A stretch of DNA of 64,000 nucleotides from Terriglobia bacterium (GTDB lineage Bacteria; Acidobacteriota; Terriglobia; Terriglobales; Acidobacteriaceae): the NCBI GenBank assembly GCA_020072645.1, contig JAIQGK010000011.1:124001-188000 (forward strand), in the 5' to 3' direction. A model generated the notes under the pieces. It was not told the origin of the DNA, searched no databases, and worked only from the letters and a program-made list of their open reading frames with translations. Positions 1 to 9,284 of the stretch are shown here, piece after piece; position 1 is the stretch's first letter, and each line of letters opens with the position of its first letter. The position numbers were made by a program, and so were the translations under genes.

Positions 1-268
1 TGCCTGACGGCAAGGGCTGTTCATAGAGTATCTGCCCGCTGGAGCTGCGGCAAAAATAACGCTGCAGCGGAGCGCCGCTGTTTTCGCCGGTCAGGTCCAC
101 GCCAAAACTCTGGAGACAATCAATGCCTTCCGGCATGAGGATGAAGCCCATGCCAGTTTCCTGGCCCTGGCGCATGCGCTCGTAAATCTGGCAGTGGTGG
201 CCTTGAGCGCGCAAAGTAATTGCGCTCATCAAGCCGGCGATTCCAGCGCCAAAAATTGCGATCTCCAT
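1..268 (-). CDS. FAD-dependent monooxygenase, N-terminal part (runs off left edge)
   Basis: The first 89 residues of a flavoprotein of the PHBH/UbiH-like monooxygenase class. It opens with a dinucleotide-binding fold, MEIAIFGAGIAGLMSAITL (GxGxxG), followed by an acidic residue at the end of beta-2 (QIYER), which in this family binds the FAD ribose. The ATG at 268 is preceded by AAGGAG at 5-6 nt, so the start is secure. The catalytic and substrate domains lie outside the window, so the substrate cannot be named. The next minus-strand gene (481-1701) is another flavoprotein of related fold and reads toward this one, so the two may be co-transcribed. Confidence 0.85.
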   Translation of the reverse strand, partial: MEIAIFGAGIAGLMSAITLRAQGHHCQIYERMRQGQETGMGFILMPEGIDCLQSFGVDLTGENSGAPLQRYFCRSSSGQILYEQPLPSG

Positions 269-480
269 GCTGCTCCTTGCGAGTAGTGGCTTTCCTGGTC
301 GTTCGATTTAGCGAGCTGATTGTGAATCTGCGAACTCTTCTTGCGTGAACGAGCTGCTTCAGCCTTGAAGAGTCCAACCGCAATCATCGATCAGATTAGC
401 GGCGTTTTATAGTTGTGAAGCAAAGTGAACGAACGTTGCAAAATTTCCATCGCAATACGAGCGTTCACGGCCATTGACAA

Positions 481-1701
481 TCAGGAAGTTGCAGCCTGCT
501 TCTGTTTGCTGAAGATGGCCTGCATATTTTCCGGCGAAAAAAATTCCGGCACCGGCACGGTATGCGCCAGCATTCCAAAGAACCGGCTGCGCTGCTCAGG
601 ATTTTCCCGCAGGGCCTCCAGAAGCTGTTGCACCTCCGGCGGAGGCGGCTCCAGGGCCGCCAGCTGCGTTGTCAAATCAAAGTAGGGCAGCTCAGTGTTG
701 TTACGTGTCTGCTCATAGGCAGCCAGCGCATCTTCCAGAGGCTGGCGGCCGCTGAAGCCTGCATGAATGGCCTCGGCCAGCCACTCAGCGCTGCCGAACG
801 CATCTGTGATTCCGGAAGCCGTGCAGGGATCTTTCTGATAGCCCGCATCGCCCACCAGCGCCCATCCAGGGCCATAAGGCTTACGGACGTGGCTGGGAAT
901 TGCGCCGCCCACGTAGCGCGATTCGCGCTTGCCGGCCTGTATCCGTTCCCACAACTCCGGCGCGTGCTGGGCGATGACGGCGCTGTGGTGCTTTTCAATG
1001 TTGGTGCGGACCGTAGGGAGATCACGGGCGGCAAACGCCACGCCGATGAGGGAAAGATTGTCATTGGTGTTGTAAGCAAAAATCACATTGCCGGGACGCA
1101 GCCACAGATGCCAGCCGACCATCGGAACACCGCTGTAATAGGCGTACCAGGAACCTTCCAGCGCGGGACCGGTCTTGTACTCAGGGGCTTCGACGGCCTT
1201 GGCCACCATGCTGAACATGCCATCGGCGCCAATGGTGATGCGCGCTTTCTCTGTAACCATGGGGCCATTTTTTTCATGGCCGCGAATGCCAACGACACGG
1301 CCATCTTCAAAAAGCACTTCCTGGGCGGAAAAGCCTTCGCGCAGCTCCGCCCCGGATTTCACGGCGGCATCGACCAGGATGGGATCAAGCCTGATGCGGC
1401 GCGGCGCAAACGCCTCAGTAACTCCGCCTTCCGCGGGAACGGGTGAGCCTGTAAGCGAGAATGCGCCATAATCAAAATGGTTGGTCAAAATCGGCGGGCA
1501 ATTGGAGGCTTTCAGCGTATCCAGCAGGCCCCAGCGCTTCAGCCGGGCAGATCCGGTCTGGTGCACGTAATGGTTGGAGAACGGCATATCGCTGGGAAAG
1601 GTCCCCCGATCGAGCAGCAGGACTTTGTAACCCTTGCGTGCCAATAACAGAGCGGTAGGAGCGCCGGCGCAGCGCGCGCCAACGATAATCGCGTCATACA
1701 T
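481..1701 (-). CDS. FAD-dependent oxidoreductase (geranylgeranyl reductase/halogenase-like)
   Basis: A 406-residue NAD(P)/FAD-dependent oxidoreductase. Visible motifs are the N-terminal Rossmann signature MYDAIIVGARCAGAPTALL with an Arg in the GxGxxG region (typical of the geranylgeranyl-reductase-like branch), LLLDRG at the end of beta-2, and the second FAD motif GWALVGDAGYQKDP near residue 285. Length is normal for the superfamily. It probably acts on a small organic or lipid substrate in the cytoplasm, but the substrate cannot be read from sequence. The start at 1701 lacks a strong ribosome site but coincides with the start of the Rossmann strand. The gene lies between the truncated monooxygenase and a divergent NTF2-like gene. 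Confidence 0.85.
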   Translation of the reverse strand: MYDAIIVGARCAGAPTALLLARKGYKVLLLDRGTFPSDMPFSNHYVHQTGSARLKRWGLLDTLKASNCPPILTNHFDYGAFSLTGSPVPAEGGVTEAFAPRRIRLDPILVDAAVKSGAELREGFSAQEVLFEDGRVVGIRGHEKNGPMVTEKARITIGADGMFSMVAKAVEAPEYKTGPALEGSWYAYYSGVPMVGWHLWLRPGNVIFAYNTNDNLSLIGVAFAARDLPTVRTNIEKHHSAVIAQHAPELWERIQAGKRESRYVGGAIPSHVRKPYGPGWALVGDAGYQKDPCTASGITDAFGSAEWLAEAIHAGFSGRQPLEDALAAYEQTRNNTELPYFDLTTQLAALEPPPPEVQQLLEALRENPEQRSRFFGMLAHTVPVPEFFSPENMQAIFSKQKQAATS

Positions 1702-1897
1702 GGAATTTTTTTCCCCGGCCAGTGTCCGTTGCGATCCGAACCCGGCTATCAGTTCAGCCTTGTGCTTATTATCGTTCCCAAAATGGGATAAGCGTTACAA
1801 AATTCTTAGAAAAAAGATTAGAATTCATGAGATTTTTACCCAAGAAAACCGCAACCCGCCTGTTTTCTTTGTGCTGCGGGTGCAAAAGAGGTGGCTC

Positions 1898-2293
1898 ATG
1901 AAGACAAACCTGGAAACGATCCAAGGTATATATAAAGGCGACGCCGAACAAATTGCGAGGAACCTCCAATCCGCGCTGGCCCCGCGCTTTGAATGGACTG
2001 AGGCTGCCGGCTTTCCCTATGCCGGGACGTACCACAGCATGGAAGAGGTAGGGAAAAACGTATTTGCCCGCCTGGCTACGGAGTGGGAAGGCTACCGCGC
2101 GGAGGTGGACCAGTTTTATGACGCCGGAGACACCATCATTGTGACCGGCAGATATCTTGGGACGTACAAGAAGTCCGGGGGCGTGATGGATGCGGTTTTT
2201 GCCCACATATGGAATTTCAAGGACGGAAAAATCGTGAAGTACACCCAGAACGTGGATACTAAAAAGGTGTGGGACGCGATTGAGGGCAAATGA
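1898..2293 (+). CDS. SnoaL/NTF2-like small protein
   Basis: A 131-residue protein with the alpha+beta cone of the SnoaL/NTF2 superfamily: N-terminal helix (TIQGIYKGDAEQIARNL), then strands ending in HIWNFKDGKIVKYTQNVDT, the usual C-terminal signature. Such proteins are ketosteroid-isomerase-like or small-ligand-binding proteins, and the sequence does not identify the ligand. I chose the ATG at 1898 over upstream in-frame starts because the fold begins there and GAGGTGG precedes it. Its stop overlaps the start of the downstream hydrolase (ATGA at 2290), which indicates translational coupling and a shared role. Confidence 0.85.
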   Translation: MKTNLETIQGIYKGDAEQIARNLQSALAPRFEWTEAAGFPYAGTYHSMEEVGKNVFARLATEWEGYRAEVDQFYDAGDTIIVTGRYLGTYKKSGGVMDAVFAHIWNFKDGKIVKYTQNVDTKKVWDAIEGK

Positions 2294-3051
2294 GCTGGGC
2301 TTTCAGAACGAGATTCAAGAAAGAGATCGTGGCGGAATTTCTGCCGCCCAAGCGAGCAGGTAAGAAACAGAAAGTCATCATCCTGTGCGACGGGATGCCG
2401 GGAATTCCGAGGAAACAGACGTTAATGGAATTCCTGACGGCAAAAGGCTATTGGGTCTTCTATCCGCGATACCGGGGATCGTGGGAGAGCGGCGGTAAGT
2501 TTCTGCAAAAATCTCCTGAGCGGGACATTCTTGACGTGATTGACGAACTGCCCAAGGGCGTTTGCGAACTGACTTTCGGCAAGCGGTTTGACTTGAAGCC
2601 GGATGAAATCTTTGTGATTGGCGGAAGTTTTGGCGGCGCAGCGGCCATTCTTGCCTCGCTCGATGATCGAGTGAAAATGGTGATTGCCAATTGTCCTGTG
2701 GTGGACTGGGCGATTCTTGCGAAAGAAGAAAGGCTGGAGACTTCCAATCGCAACTATGCCGCGTATATCCGCGAGGCGTTTGGCAATGGTTATCGTCTTT
2801 CAGACAGCAACTGGCGCAAGCTGCACGGCGGCAGATTTTACAATCCTGCGCACCATGTGAAGGAGATCGACCCGGAAAAGATCATGATGTTCCACGCCAA
2901 AGACGATCCCTACGTTCCTTATAAATCAGTCAAGAAGTTCGCTGACCGGACCGGAGTGAAACTTAATTCGTTTGCGCGTGGAGGACACCTGAGCACGGAG
3001 ATGATCGTGCAGAAATATTGGAAGCGGATAAAGAAGTTTTTTGCCGGGTAA
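2290..3051 (+). CDS. alpha/beta hydrolase (prolyl-oligopeptidase-like)
   Basis: A 253-residue serine hydrolase. The nucleophile elbow is IGGSFGGAAA (G-G-S-F-G-G, Ser near residue 118), the acid is probably Asp in FHAKDDPYVPYKS, and the catalytic His is in ARGGHLST near the C-terminus. It lacks a signal peptide, so it should be cytoplasmic. The YPRYRGSWESGG segment resembles the oxyanion region of acyl-peptidase-like hydrolases. It is translationally coupled to the preceding NTF2-like gene. Substrate unknown. Confidence 0.88.
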   Translation: MSWAFRTRFKKEIVAEFLPPKRAGKKQKVIILCDGMPGIPRKQTLMEFLTAKGYWVFYPRYRGSWESGGKFLQKSPERDILDVIDELPKGVCELTFGKRFDLKPDEIFVIGGSFGGAAAILASLDDRVKMVIANCPVVDWAILAKEERLETSNRNYAAYIREAFGNGYRLSDSNWRKLHGGRFYNPAHHVKEIDPEKIMMFHAKDDPYVPYKSVKKFADRTGVKLNSFARGGHLSTEMIVQKYWKRIKKFFAG

Positions 3052-3366
3052 GCTCTTTGCCGCAGATTTCGCAGACAAACGCAGATCAGAAAACTTAGCC
3101 GCGAATCCACGCGAAAAACGCGAATCTGATTTAGGTTGTGCGGATGCGGCTAAATTAGCAGCAAATATTTTCTCAGCGTTGCGAGATTGGCGGCTCAACA
3201 TCAGCAGTTCTTTGGCGCGACGAGTGAGTTCAACGCGGCAGGTGCCATTCGAGACGCAGAAGAGTGCAGGGGGCATTGAATCCGCAGCAACGGCGCACCC
3301 CTCTCGATATGGTGCGCCGGTTGCTGGGACAAACGCGGACTTTCAACCTCAGTAACTTCAAAATCC
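3052..3366. repeat. Intergenic region with degenerate CGCGAA/CGCAGA words
   Basis: No gene is seen in these 315 bases. Positions 3058-3130 consist of imperfect short words (GCCGCAGATTTCGCAGA, CCGCGAATCCACGCGAA) that recur around 22.4, 23.16 and 28.7 kb in this window. The remainder shows no recognisable signal apart from being the space between two convergent genes. Confidence 0.5.
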
Positions 3367-4389
3367 TTACTGCACGTTTTTGGCTTCAACCTGTTTATAG
3401 CCCTCGGGTACTTTGAACAAGTTTGCGTCAACGGCGCTGGTGGAAACCGAAGTGACTTCACTGGTGGTATCCATCAGTGAACCTGGTGCGCCACTGGGCT
3501 TTGCGTTGGATTGGTCATCCTGGGCTGCATCATCTTTCTTCTTTTTCTTGCCGAAGAGGCCGCCGATGCCGCCGGTGATCGGGTTGCCGCTGGATTTCTG
3601 ATCGTCGTGGGAAGCCTGCTGGGGCGCGCCGGGCTGGCCGGCCATCCCGACGCTGACCAGTGAAAACAAGGGCATGCCGCTCAAGGCTGTGGCGCTCTTG
3701 CGGTATTCGACCATCGCGGGAGCGATCTGTGCGTTGCCGCCCATCATGGTCCCGGGAAGCCAGTCCAATTCCTTGGCCATGCGTTGATAGAAGCGCTTTA
3801 CTTCGTCATAGCCCTTGACCGGCGCGATGTAGGAATCAGAATCAACCCACATGTTCGCGGTCTGGCCCTTGGCTTTGGGATCGTCGGAGGTCATCTCCAT
3901 GTCCACGCGCATCTTGGTTTCTTTGGCGTTGTAGTCGAGTATTTTTTTGGAGCCGGTACCCGGAGTGATAGTGACTTTGGGAACAATTTTTACCTGGCTA
4001 GGCTGCTCCTTGTTGCGCTTGGCTTGCTCGGCGGCGGCCTTCTTGCGGGCTTCTTCCATGCGGGCCTTCATCTCGTCAAAGGTGATGGTGGAATAGGTTT
4101 TCTTTTTGGTGTCAATCTGGGTGATGCTGCGGCCATCGAGGTCGATGATTTCAATCTGGCCGAGGCTGTCTTCACGCCTCATTTTGTTGCCCTTGAAGCT
4201 GATGGTAACGTTGGTGCCTTGGGTGGCCTGTCGCGCGTCTTTGCTGAAGACGCCGACGAACTTCATGGCGCCGGCGGCCGCGCCTCCGGTGATTTTGGTG
4301 GTTTCTGTGTATTGAAAATCGGCAAAGCAAGGTGTGGAAAGAGAGAACAACAGCGAACTGGCAAGTGCGAACGCGATACCCCGTTTCAT
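3367..4389 (-). CDS. Secreted DUF4412-like protein
   Basis: A 340-residue exported protein. It has a clear Sec signal peptide (MKRGIAFALASSLLFSLSTP, cleavage after CFA) and the strong ribosome site AGGAGG just before the ATG. The core has beta-rich segments of the type found in DUF4412 proteins (ISFKGNKMRREDSLGQIEIIDLDGRS, TYSTITFDEM). A charged Ala/Glu/Lys-rich helix follows near residues 107-130, and a low-complexity tail (GGIGGLFGKKKKKDDAAQDD) near 275-295. I infer a periplasmic or outer-membrane-associated role. The DUF4412 assignment is by resemblance only. Confidence 0.75.
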   Translation of the reverse strand: MKRGIAFALASSLLFSLSTPCFADFQYTETTKITGGAAAGAMKFVGVFSKDARQATQGTNVTISFKGNKMRREDSLGQIEIIDLDGRSITQIDTKKKTYSTITFDEMKARMEEARKKAAAEQAKRNKEQPSQVKIVPKVTITPGTGSKKILDYNAKETKMRVDMEMTSDDPKAKGQTANMWVDSDSYIAPVKGYDEVKRFYQRMAKELDWLPGTMMGGNAQIAPAMVEYRKSATALSGMPLFSLVSVGMAGQPGAPQQASHDDQKSSGNPITGGIGGLFGKKKKKDDAAQDDQSNAKPSGAPGSLMDTTSEVTSVSTSAVDANLFKVPEGYKQVEAKNVQ

Positions 4390-4468
4390 TTCGCCTCCTG
4401 GCGGACGGAGAAATTATAGCCGGAGGCGAAAGCAAAACCACACTGGTACGATGAATCCCGGCTTTGGG

Positions 4469-4714
4469 CTACTGGAAGTCAGGATCTTCTGAGATGTGCA
4501 GGACCTCCTCTATTAATGCGAACCCGGCGGAGGAACTACAGCCGGGACACGGCGGAAAGGGGGTTTGTTTGCGCAGCCAGATATCTCCAGAGTTGGGACA
4601 GCGTGTATGGTCTGGCCGCCATATGCCGGAAACTGGAACCATTTCTCCACTGAGAAACGGAACCCGACCGGACTTTTTGCTTGATTCTTGTGGCGGCAAA
4701 ATTATTTTCTCCAT
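4469..4714 (-). CDS. Small zinc-ribbon-like protein (YjzC/CxxC type)
   Basis: An 81-residue protein. It carries a VPVSGIWRPDH segment and a C-terminal FPPCPGC motif, a pattern of 'SG(I)(Y/W)xxxH ... FPxCxxC' that also appears in the gene at 23254-23493, so the two look like paralogues. The first Cys (TRCPNSG) may complete a metal site. I chose the ATG at 4714 because GGGGAT lies about 10 nt upstream and the sequence N-terminal to it looks unconserved. Function unknown; possibly a metal-binding regulator or structural protein. Confidence 0.55.
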   Translation of the reverse strand: MEKIILPPQESSKKSGRVPFLSGEMVPVSGIWRPDHTRCPNSGDIWLRKQTPFPPCPGCSSSAGFALIEEVLHISEDPDFQ

Positions 4715-5016
4715 TGGAATGAATCCCCGTTCAATTTTCCCTATGGAATAAGGCAAGTGGATTGCCAGAACGGTGATTGAAAGCAAACAGGTAATCGAGC
4801 TCTGGAGAGCAGAGACTCGTAATTTTTCCCCGGCAATTGTGAGCTTTCGACATAAGAGAAATGAGTTGCCTGTGATTGCGGGATATCGCTGTCAAATTTG
4901 CCAGTTGAATTGGCAACCATATCTTGGGATCTTGGGAATGAATGCAGGAGCTTGCGATTGCGGGCGACATTGCATTGCTAAATAACGTCTAAGAAATTAG
5001 CAGCCGCCACTGACTC

Positions 5017-5223
5017 ATGATTTCGAAGTGTGCCAATCCGGAGTGCGCCAAAACGCTGATGCGACTCGACGGAGGCAGATTTTTTGGTTTTTATACAGAC
5101 CGGAACTCAAATCACAAGACAATTGAGAACTTCTGGCTGTGCTCTACTTGCGCCAAGAGTTATACCTTGCAGCAAATAGAAGGCAATGTGGAATTGCGGC
5201 TAAGAGAGCGCAAAACTGCCTGA
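5017..5223 (+). CDS. Small zinc-ribbon protein
   Basis: A 68-residue protein with two cysteine pairs, C-x4-C (KCANPECAK) near the N-terminus and CSTCAKSY near residue 44, as in a zinc ribbon or rubredoxin-like knuckle. Between them is a hydrophobic/aromatic stretch (FFGFYTDRN). Small cytoplasmic proteins of this composition are frequent in Acidobacteriota and have no established function that I know of. The frame is complete, with a normal ATG and a stop well clear of the next gene. Confidence 0.65.
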   Translation: MISKCANPECAKTLMRLDGGRFFGFYTDRNSNHKTIENFWLCSTCAKSYTLQQIEGNVELRLRERKTA

Positions 5224-5285
5224 GCTGTTCTTCTGAATTGGTCGCGAGGTAATCCCGAGTAAAACCGTTGAAGCCACCTGTATAG

Positions 5286-5322
5286 ATTGCCCCCTAAAGC
5301 AATCGGCCCCCGGGCCGTTTCT
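5286..5322 (+). terminator. Pair of GC-rich hairpins after the zinc-ribbon gene
   Basis: Two adjacent inverted repeats: GATTGC/GCAATC around 5286-5305, then CGGCC/GGCCG around 5304-5319 followed by the short T-rich stretch TTTCT. They lie between two convergent genes and may stop transcription from the plus strand. The U-tract is weak, so the call is tentative. Confidence 0.35.
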
Positions 5323-5368
5323 AAAGTCGAAAACAGCGCAGGGGCTGATATGTGTGCAAAAAACTTTG

Positions 5369-7498
5369 TTACTTCTGCGTCTGCTGAGCCAGCTTTACTT
5401 TTGTGCTTTCCAGCTTCTTGGTAACGCGGACAACGTCCTGCTGGTCAACATCTGCGGGCACGGATTTGTTCCATTCGTCCAGCGCGCGTTCCCAGTGGGC
5501 AGCCGCCAGCTTGAATCGGTTGGTGCGCGCATAGAGTTCGCCCAGATGGTCTTGCACGGTGGGATCATTCGGAGTTTTATCGGCGGCGCGGCGCAGGTTT
5601 TCTTCTGCCTGGTCATAGTTACCAAGCCGGAAATAGGCCCAGCCGAGTGAATCAAGGTAAGCGCTGTTTTGTGGATCGAGATCCAGGGCCTTCTTGATCA
5701 GGGTGATCGCTTCTTCAAGATGGCTGTTGCGATCAGCCAGCATGTAGCCAAGATAGTTCAGCGCCATGCTATTGCTGGGATTCTGTTGCAGGACCTGGCG
5801 GAAAGCCTGCTCCGCCTGGTCATACTTTTTCTGGCGCTCGTAAATAGAGCCTTGCAGGAAGCGGATATACTCCTTCTCTTCCGGGCGCGTTGCCAGCTTC
5901 TCTGCCTGGGCAATCGCGTCTTCAGAATCCTTCCAGCGCTTCAGGCGCATGTAGATCTGAGAGAGCATGATGTAGGAGTCGCGATCTTCCGGCCCGCCCT
6001 TGAGCACGGACTTGGCCAGTTGCACGCTCTCATCGGCTTTGCCGTTATCGGCCATCTGCTGCGCCAGCGTCAACTTCAGACCTTTATCATTCGGCAGCTT
6101 TTTCACTGCTTCCTGCGCGGTCTTTGTTGCCTCACTCCACTGCTTCTGGTCACGATAAGAATCGATTACGTCCTGATAGCCGCGCGCCGCTTCGTCCCCG
6201 CCCAGATCGATGATCTTGCGGAAAGTATCCAGCGACAGCAAAGGCCGGCCGGCTTCGCGATAGACGTTGCCGAGCCGTTCCAGAAACAGCGCGCGATTGC
6301 TCTTGTCACCGGCGCGCGCATTTGCCGGCAGCGGATGCGCCACCAGCTTCTGAAGAACAGAGGCTGCATCTTCATACTTGCCCTGCGCTTCCAGGATCAA
6401 CGCTTCGTTATAAGGAATTTCCAGCGAATCCTGCACCAGCGCGGCTGCCTTCTTCAGGTTCTCCATGGCCAGATCAAACTTGCCCTGGCGGCGGTAGATT
6501 TCAGCGACCCGCAATGCGGCGGTGGCGTCCTGCGGATCAGCATCCTGAATCGTGCGATATTCGTCCAGCGCGGCATCAATCTGATTGTCATTAGCAAGGT
6601 TCTGGGCCAGACCGCGCATGGCATCCAGATTTTCCTTGTCCATGGCCAGGGCCTGACGGAATGAGGCGATGGCATTCTTGTAATCTTTTTGCTGCTCGTA
6701 GGTCGTTCCCAGAGCGGAGTAAATTTTGGCGGAGCGCTGGCCTTCCGGCACGGTCTTCAACAAATCGGCGGCTTTATTGTTTGCGCCTTCATCGTTATAG
6801 AGGAAAGCCAGATTGGTAATAGCTTCTTCAGAATTGGGATCGAGACTGAGTGCAGACTTGAATTCGCTTTCAGCTTTTACCGCGTCTTTGTTCAGGAAGT
6901 ACAGCCGCCCCAGCAGCAGGTGGTTGTCGGCATTCTTGGGCTCAATCTTGGTAATGGCTTGGTATTGCTCGATGGCCAGGTTGAGCACTTCACTCGACTG
7001 CGTTCCTGGCTGCAGATCGCCCAACGAGCGCAGATAGATTCGTCCCAGAAGCTTATGGGCCTCCAGATTATTAGGGTCGCGCTTGATGATTTCCTGGGCT
7101 TCCAGCACAGCGTCGCGGATGCGTCCGGTCTTGGCGTAGAGTTCCGCCAGCGACGCATTCAAATATTCTGAAGAAGGATCGTTCTCGATGGCCAGCCGGT
7201 ACTCTTCAATGGCTTTGGTGGCGAATTCCGACCGCCCGTACATCGCCATCATTTCCTCATACATGTGCGCCAGGGAGAAATGATAGTAAGCGGCGGCCTG
7301 GTCAGGCTTCTTGTCCGCTTTGGGCTGCTCGGGTGTGGTCTTGGCAGCCGGCGCCTGCTGTGCGGGAGCGGCATTTTTCTTTGCTGGCGCAGCTTTAGCA
7401 GGCGGCTGAGACTTTGGCGCGTTCTGCTGGGCAAATACGCTGGTGGTTGTGAGCAGAAGCAGCCCGGAGAGAAAAATGCGATTTTTTATGAAAGTCAT
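5369..7498 (-). CDS. Secreted tetratricopeptide-repeat protein
   Basis: About 709 residues. It has a signal peptide (FIKNRIFLSGLLLLTTTSVFAQ), a Pro/Ala/Lys-rich linker to about residue 80, then TPR units to near the end, for example NLEAHKLLGRIYLRSLG, NADNHLLLGRLYFLNKDA and NSAYLDSLGWAYFRLGNYDQAEENL. It is probably a periplasmic or outer-membrane-associated scaffold for protein complexes. An upstream ATG at 7543 would add 15 residues, but the ATG at 7498 sits directly before the signal peptide. It is followed by convergent small genes and preceded by purH on the same strand with 120 bases between, so it need not be in the purH operon. Confidence 0.85.
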   Translation of the reverse strand: MTFIKNRIFLSGLLLLTTTSVFAQQNAPKSQPPAKAAPAKKNAAPAQQAPAAKTTPEQPKADKKPDQAAAYYHFSLAHMYEEMMAMYGRSEFATKAIEEYRLAIENDPSSEYLNASLAELYAKTGRIRDAVLEAQEIIKRDPNNLEAHKLLGRIYLRSLGDLQPGTQSSEVLNLAIEQYQAITKIEPKNADNHLLLGRLYFLNKDAVKAESEFKSALSLDPNSEEAITNLAFLYNDEGANNKAADLLKTVPEGQRSAKIYSALGTTYEQQKDYKNAIASFRQALAMDKENLDAMRGLAQNLANDNQIDAALDEYRTIQDADPQDATAALRVAEIYRRQGKFDLAMENLKKAAALVQDSLEIPYNEALILEAQGKYEDAASVLQKLVAHPLPANARAGDKSNRALFLERLGNVYREAGRPLLSLDTFRKIIDLGGDEAARGYQDVIDSYRDQKQWSEATKTAQEAVKKLPNDKGLKLTLAQQMADNGKADESVQLAKSVLKGGPEDRDSYIMLSQIYMRLKRWKDSEDAIAQAEKLATRPEEKEYIRFLQGSIYERQKKYDQAEQAFRQVLQQNPSNSMALNYLGYMLADRNSHLEEAITLIKKALDLDPQNSAYLDSLGWAYFRLGNYDQAEENLRRAADKTPNDPTVQDHLGELYARTNRFKLAAAHWERALDEWNKSVPADVDQQDVVRVTKKLESTKVKLAQQTQK

Positions 7499-7619
7499 AG
7501 AGCGAACCGAAAACACCTTTTTAATTGGATGCACAGGCGCCATTTCCGGTAGCGCCTATTCACCTCTTCTAATTCTAGACCTTAGTTCCGCCCTTTCGGC
7601 AGCAGATTACAAATCTTGA

Positions 7620-9194
7620 CTAGTGACGGAAGTGGCGCACACCTGTGAGCACCATAGCCAGCCCCAGGCGGTTCGCCGCGTCAATGACCTCCTGGTCGCG
7701 CATGGAGCCGCCGGGCTGGATGATGGCCGTGGCCCCGGCTTTGGCAATCTCTTCCACACCGTCCGGAAACGGGAAAAAGGCGTCTGAAGCGGCCACTGTA
7801 CCCTGCAAAGGTAAGATCGCTTTCATGGCGCCGATCTTGCATGAATCCACACGGGACATCTGGCCTGCTCCCACGCCTACAGTCTGACCTTCCCGGGCAT
7901 AAACAATGGCATTTGATTTCACATGTTTGCAGACTTTCCAGGCAAACAGCAGAGCGCGCACCTCTTCTGGAGTGGGCTGGCGCGTGGTAGCGACCTTAAG
8001 ATCGGCTTGAGTCAAAGGCCTTATGTCCGCATCCTGCACCAGCATGCCGCCGGAAACCTGCTTCATGGCAAACTTTTGCGTACTTGGTTTTACCTCGACC
8101 AGACGGAGGTTCTTTTTGGCCGCAAATTTTTCCTTCGCTTCCGGTGAATAACCAGGCGCGGCAATGGCCTCGAAGAAAAGTTTGGCCATCTCTTCCGCGG
8201 CTGTGCCATCAATCACACAGTTCACGCCGATCACGCCGCCAAAGGCCGAAACCGGATCAGTTTCTTTGGCGCGAAGGTAAGCTTCAACCAAGGTCTTTCC
8301 CGTGGAGCAGCCTGAAGGATTTGTGTGTTTGATGATGGCGCATGCAGTTTCCTCGAATTCCTGCGCCAAGTCCCACGCCGCTTGCAAATCCACAATGTTG
8401 TTGAATGAAAGTTCCTTGCCCTGAAGCTGTTTGCTGTTGGCCACGCCCGCGCCTGAGCCATCTGAATACATGGCCGCGCGCTGGTGCGGGTTCTCTCCGT
8501 AACGCAGATCCATGGCTTTGTTCAGTCCAAAGCGCAGGACAGCAGGGAAGTCATTATTGGCGGTTGATGCAGGAAGCTGAAAGTCCTTGGCGTTTTCACT
8601 CAGGGAAGTGCCGGCCAGGGTGGCGGCAATCGCGCTGTCATAAGCTGCGGTGGTGGCAAACGCTTTCTGCGCCAGCCGCCAGCGCGTCGCCAACCCAAGT
8701 TCTCCGCCGGAACTGGCCATTTCCTGCGCGATGGCTGCGTAGTCAGAGGGCGAGGTCACAATCGCCACGTCACGAAAATTCTTAGCCGCGGAACGCACCA
8801 TCGACGGGCCACCGATGTCGATGTTTTCGATCACCTCGTCAAAGTGCACGCCAGGTTTGGAGGCGGTTTTCTCAAACGCGTACAGATTGACCACGACCAT
8901 GTCAATCGGCAATATGCCGTGCTCTTTGGCCGCCGCAACGTGGCCGGCATTGCCGCGGATATGCAGGATTCCGCCGTGAACCTTGGGGTGGAGAGTTTTT
9001 ACCCGGCCATCCATCATCTCAGGAAAGCCAGTGAGATCGGAGATGTCTTTCACGGTGATGCCGGCTTCCCGGAGCAGCTTGGCCGTGCCTCCAGTGGAAA
9101 CCAGTTCCACGTTGAGTGCGGCCAGTTTCTGGGCAAACTCCACCAGCCCGGTTTTATCAGTAACACTAAGGATTGCACGCTGAATTTTGGGCAC
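7620..9194 (-). CDS. purH: Bifunctional AICAR formyltransferase/IMP cyclohydrolase
   Basis: Catalyses the last two steps of IMP synthesis: formylation of AICAR and ring closure. The N-terminal MGS-like cyclohydrolase domain (ILSVTDKTGLVEFAQ, LVSTGGTAKLL, TGFPEMMDGRVKTLHPKVHGG) is followed by the AICAR transformylase domain (LRYGENPHQRAA, IIKHTNPSGCS, FAWKVCKHVKSNA, and the C-terminal IIQPGGSMRDQEVI). The full-length family is about 520 residues, and starting at the GTG at 9194 gives 524. The longer open frame to 9317 adds 41 unconserved residues that would overlap the neighbouring gene's leader, so I reject it. Divergent from the cyclotransferase gene. Confidence 0.96.
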   Translation of the reverse strand: MPKIQRAILSVTDKTGLVEFAQKLAALNVELVSTGGTAKLLREAGITVKDISDLTGFPEMMDGRVKTLHPKVHGGILHIRGNAGHVAAAKEHGILPIDMVVVNLYAFEKTASKPGVHFDEVIENIDIGGPSMVRSAAKNFRDVAIVTSPSDYAAIAQEMASSGGELGLATRWRLAQKAFATTAAYDSAIAATLAGTSLSENAKDFQLPASTANNDFPAVLRFGLNKAMDLRYGENPHQRAAMYSDGSGAGVANSKQLQGKELSFNNIVDLQAAWDLAQEFEETACAIIKHTNPSGCSTGKTLVEAYLRAKETDPVSAFGGVIGVNCVIDGTAAEEMAKLFFEAIAAPGYSPEAKEKFAAKKNLRLVEVKPSTQKFAMKQVSGGMLVQDADIRPLTQADLKVATTRQPTPEEVRALLFAWKVCKHVKSNAIVYAREGQTVGVGAGQMSRVDSCKIGAMKAILPLQGTVAASDAFFPFPDGVEEIAKAGATAIIQPGGSMRDQEVIDAANRLGLAMVLTGVRHFRH

Positions 9195-9284
9195 TTTTGT
9201 TTCCGTTGTTCCTTGGGAAGGGATGAAAGGACTAAAGAATAAGGTATCAGCGCGAAACGAGTGCGCGCAACTGGGGGAAGGGAC

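Noticed and set aside
562-1446. 294-residue open frame on the plus strand
   Set aside because: Shadow of the FAD oxidoreductase on the minus strand; Arg/Gly-rich and without family pattern.
3784-4419. 211-residue plus-strand frame
   Set aside because: Antisense of the secreted DUF4412-like gene, which has a signal peptide and a good ribosome site.
4773-4985. 70-residue plus-strand frame with CQIC
   Set aside because: Overlaps a minus-strand frame of equal length; no ribosome site and no pattern shared with the small zinc proteins.
5669-6664. 331-residue plus-strand frame
   Set aside because: Antisense of the TPR gene; hydrophobic bias is a product of reverse-reading Ala/Leu repeats.
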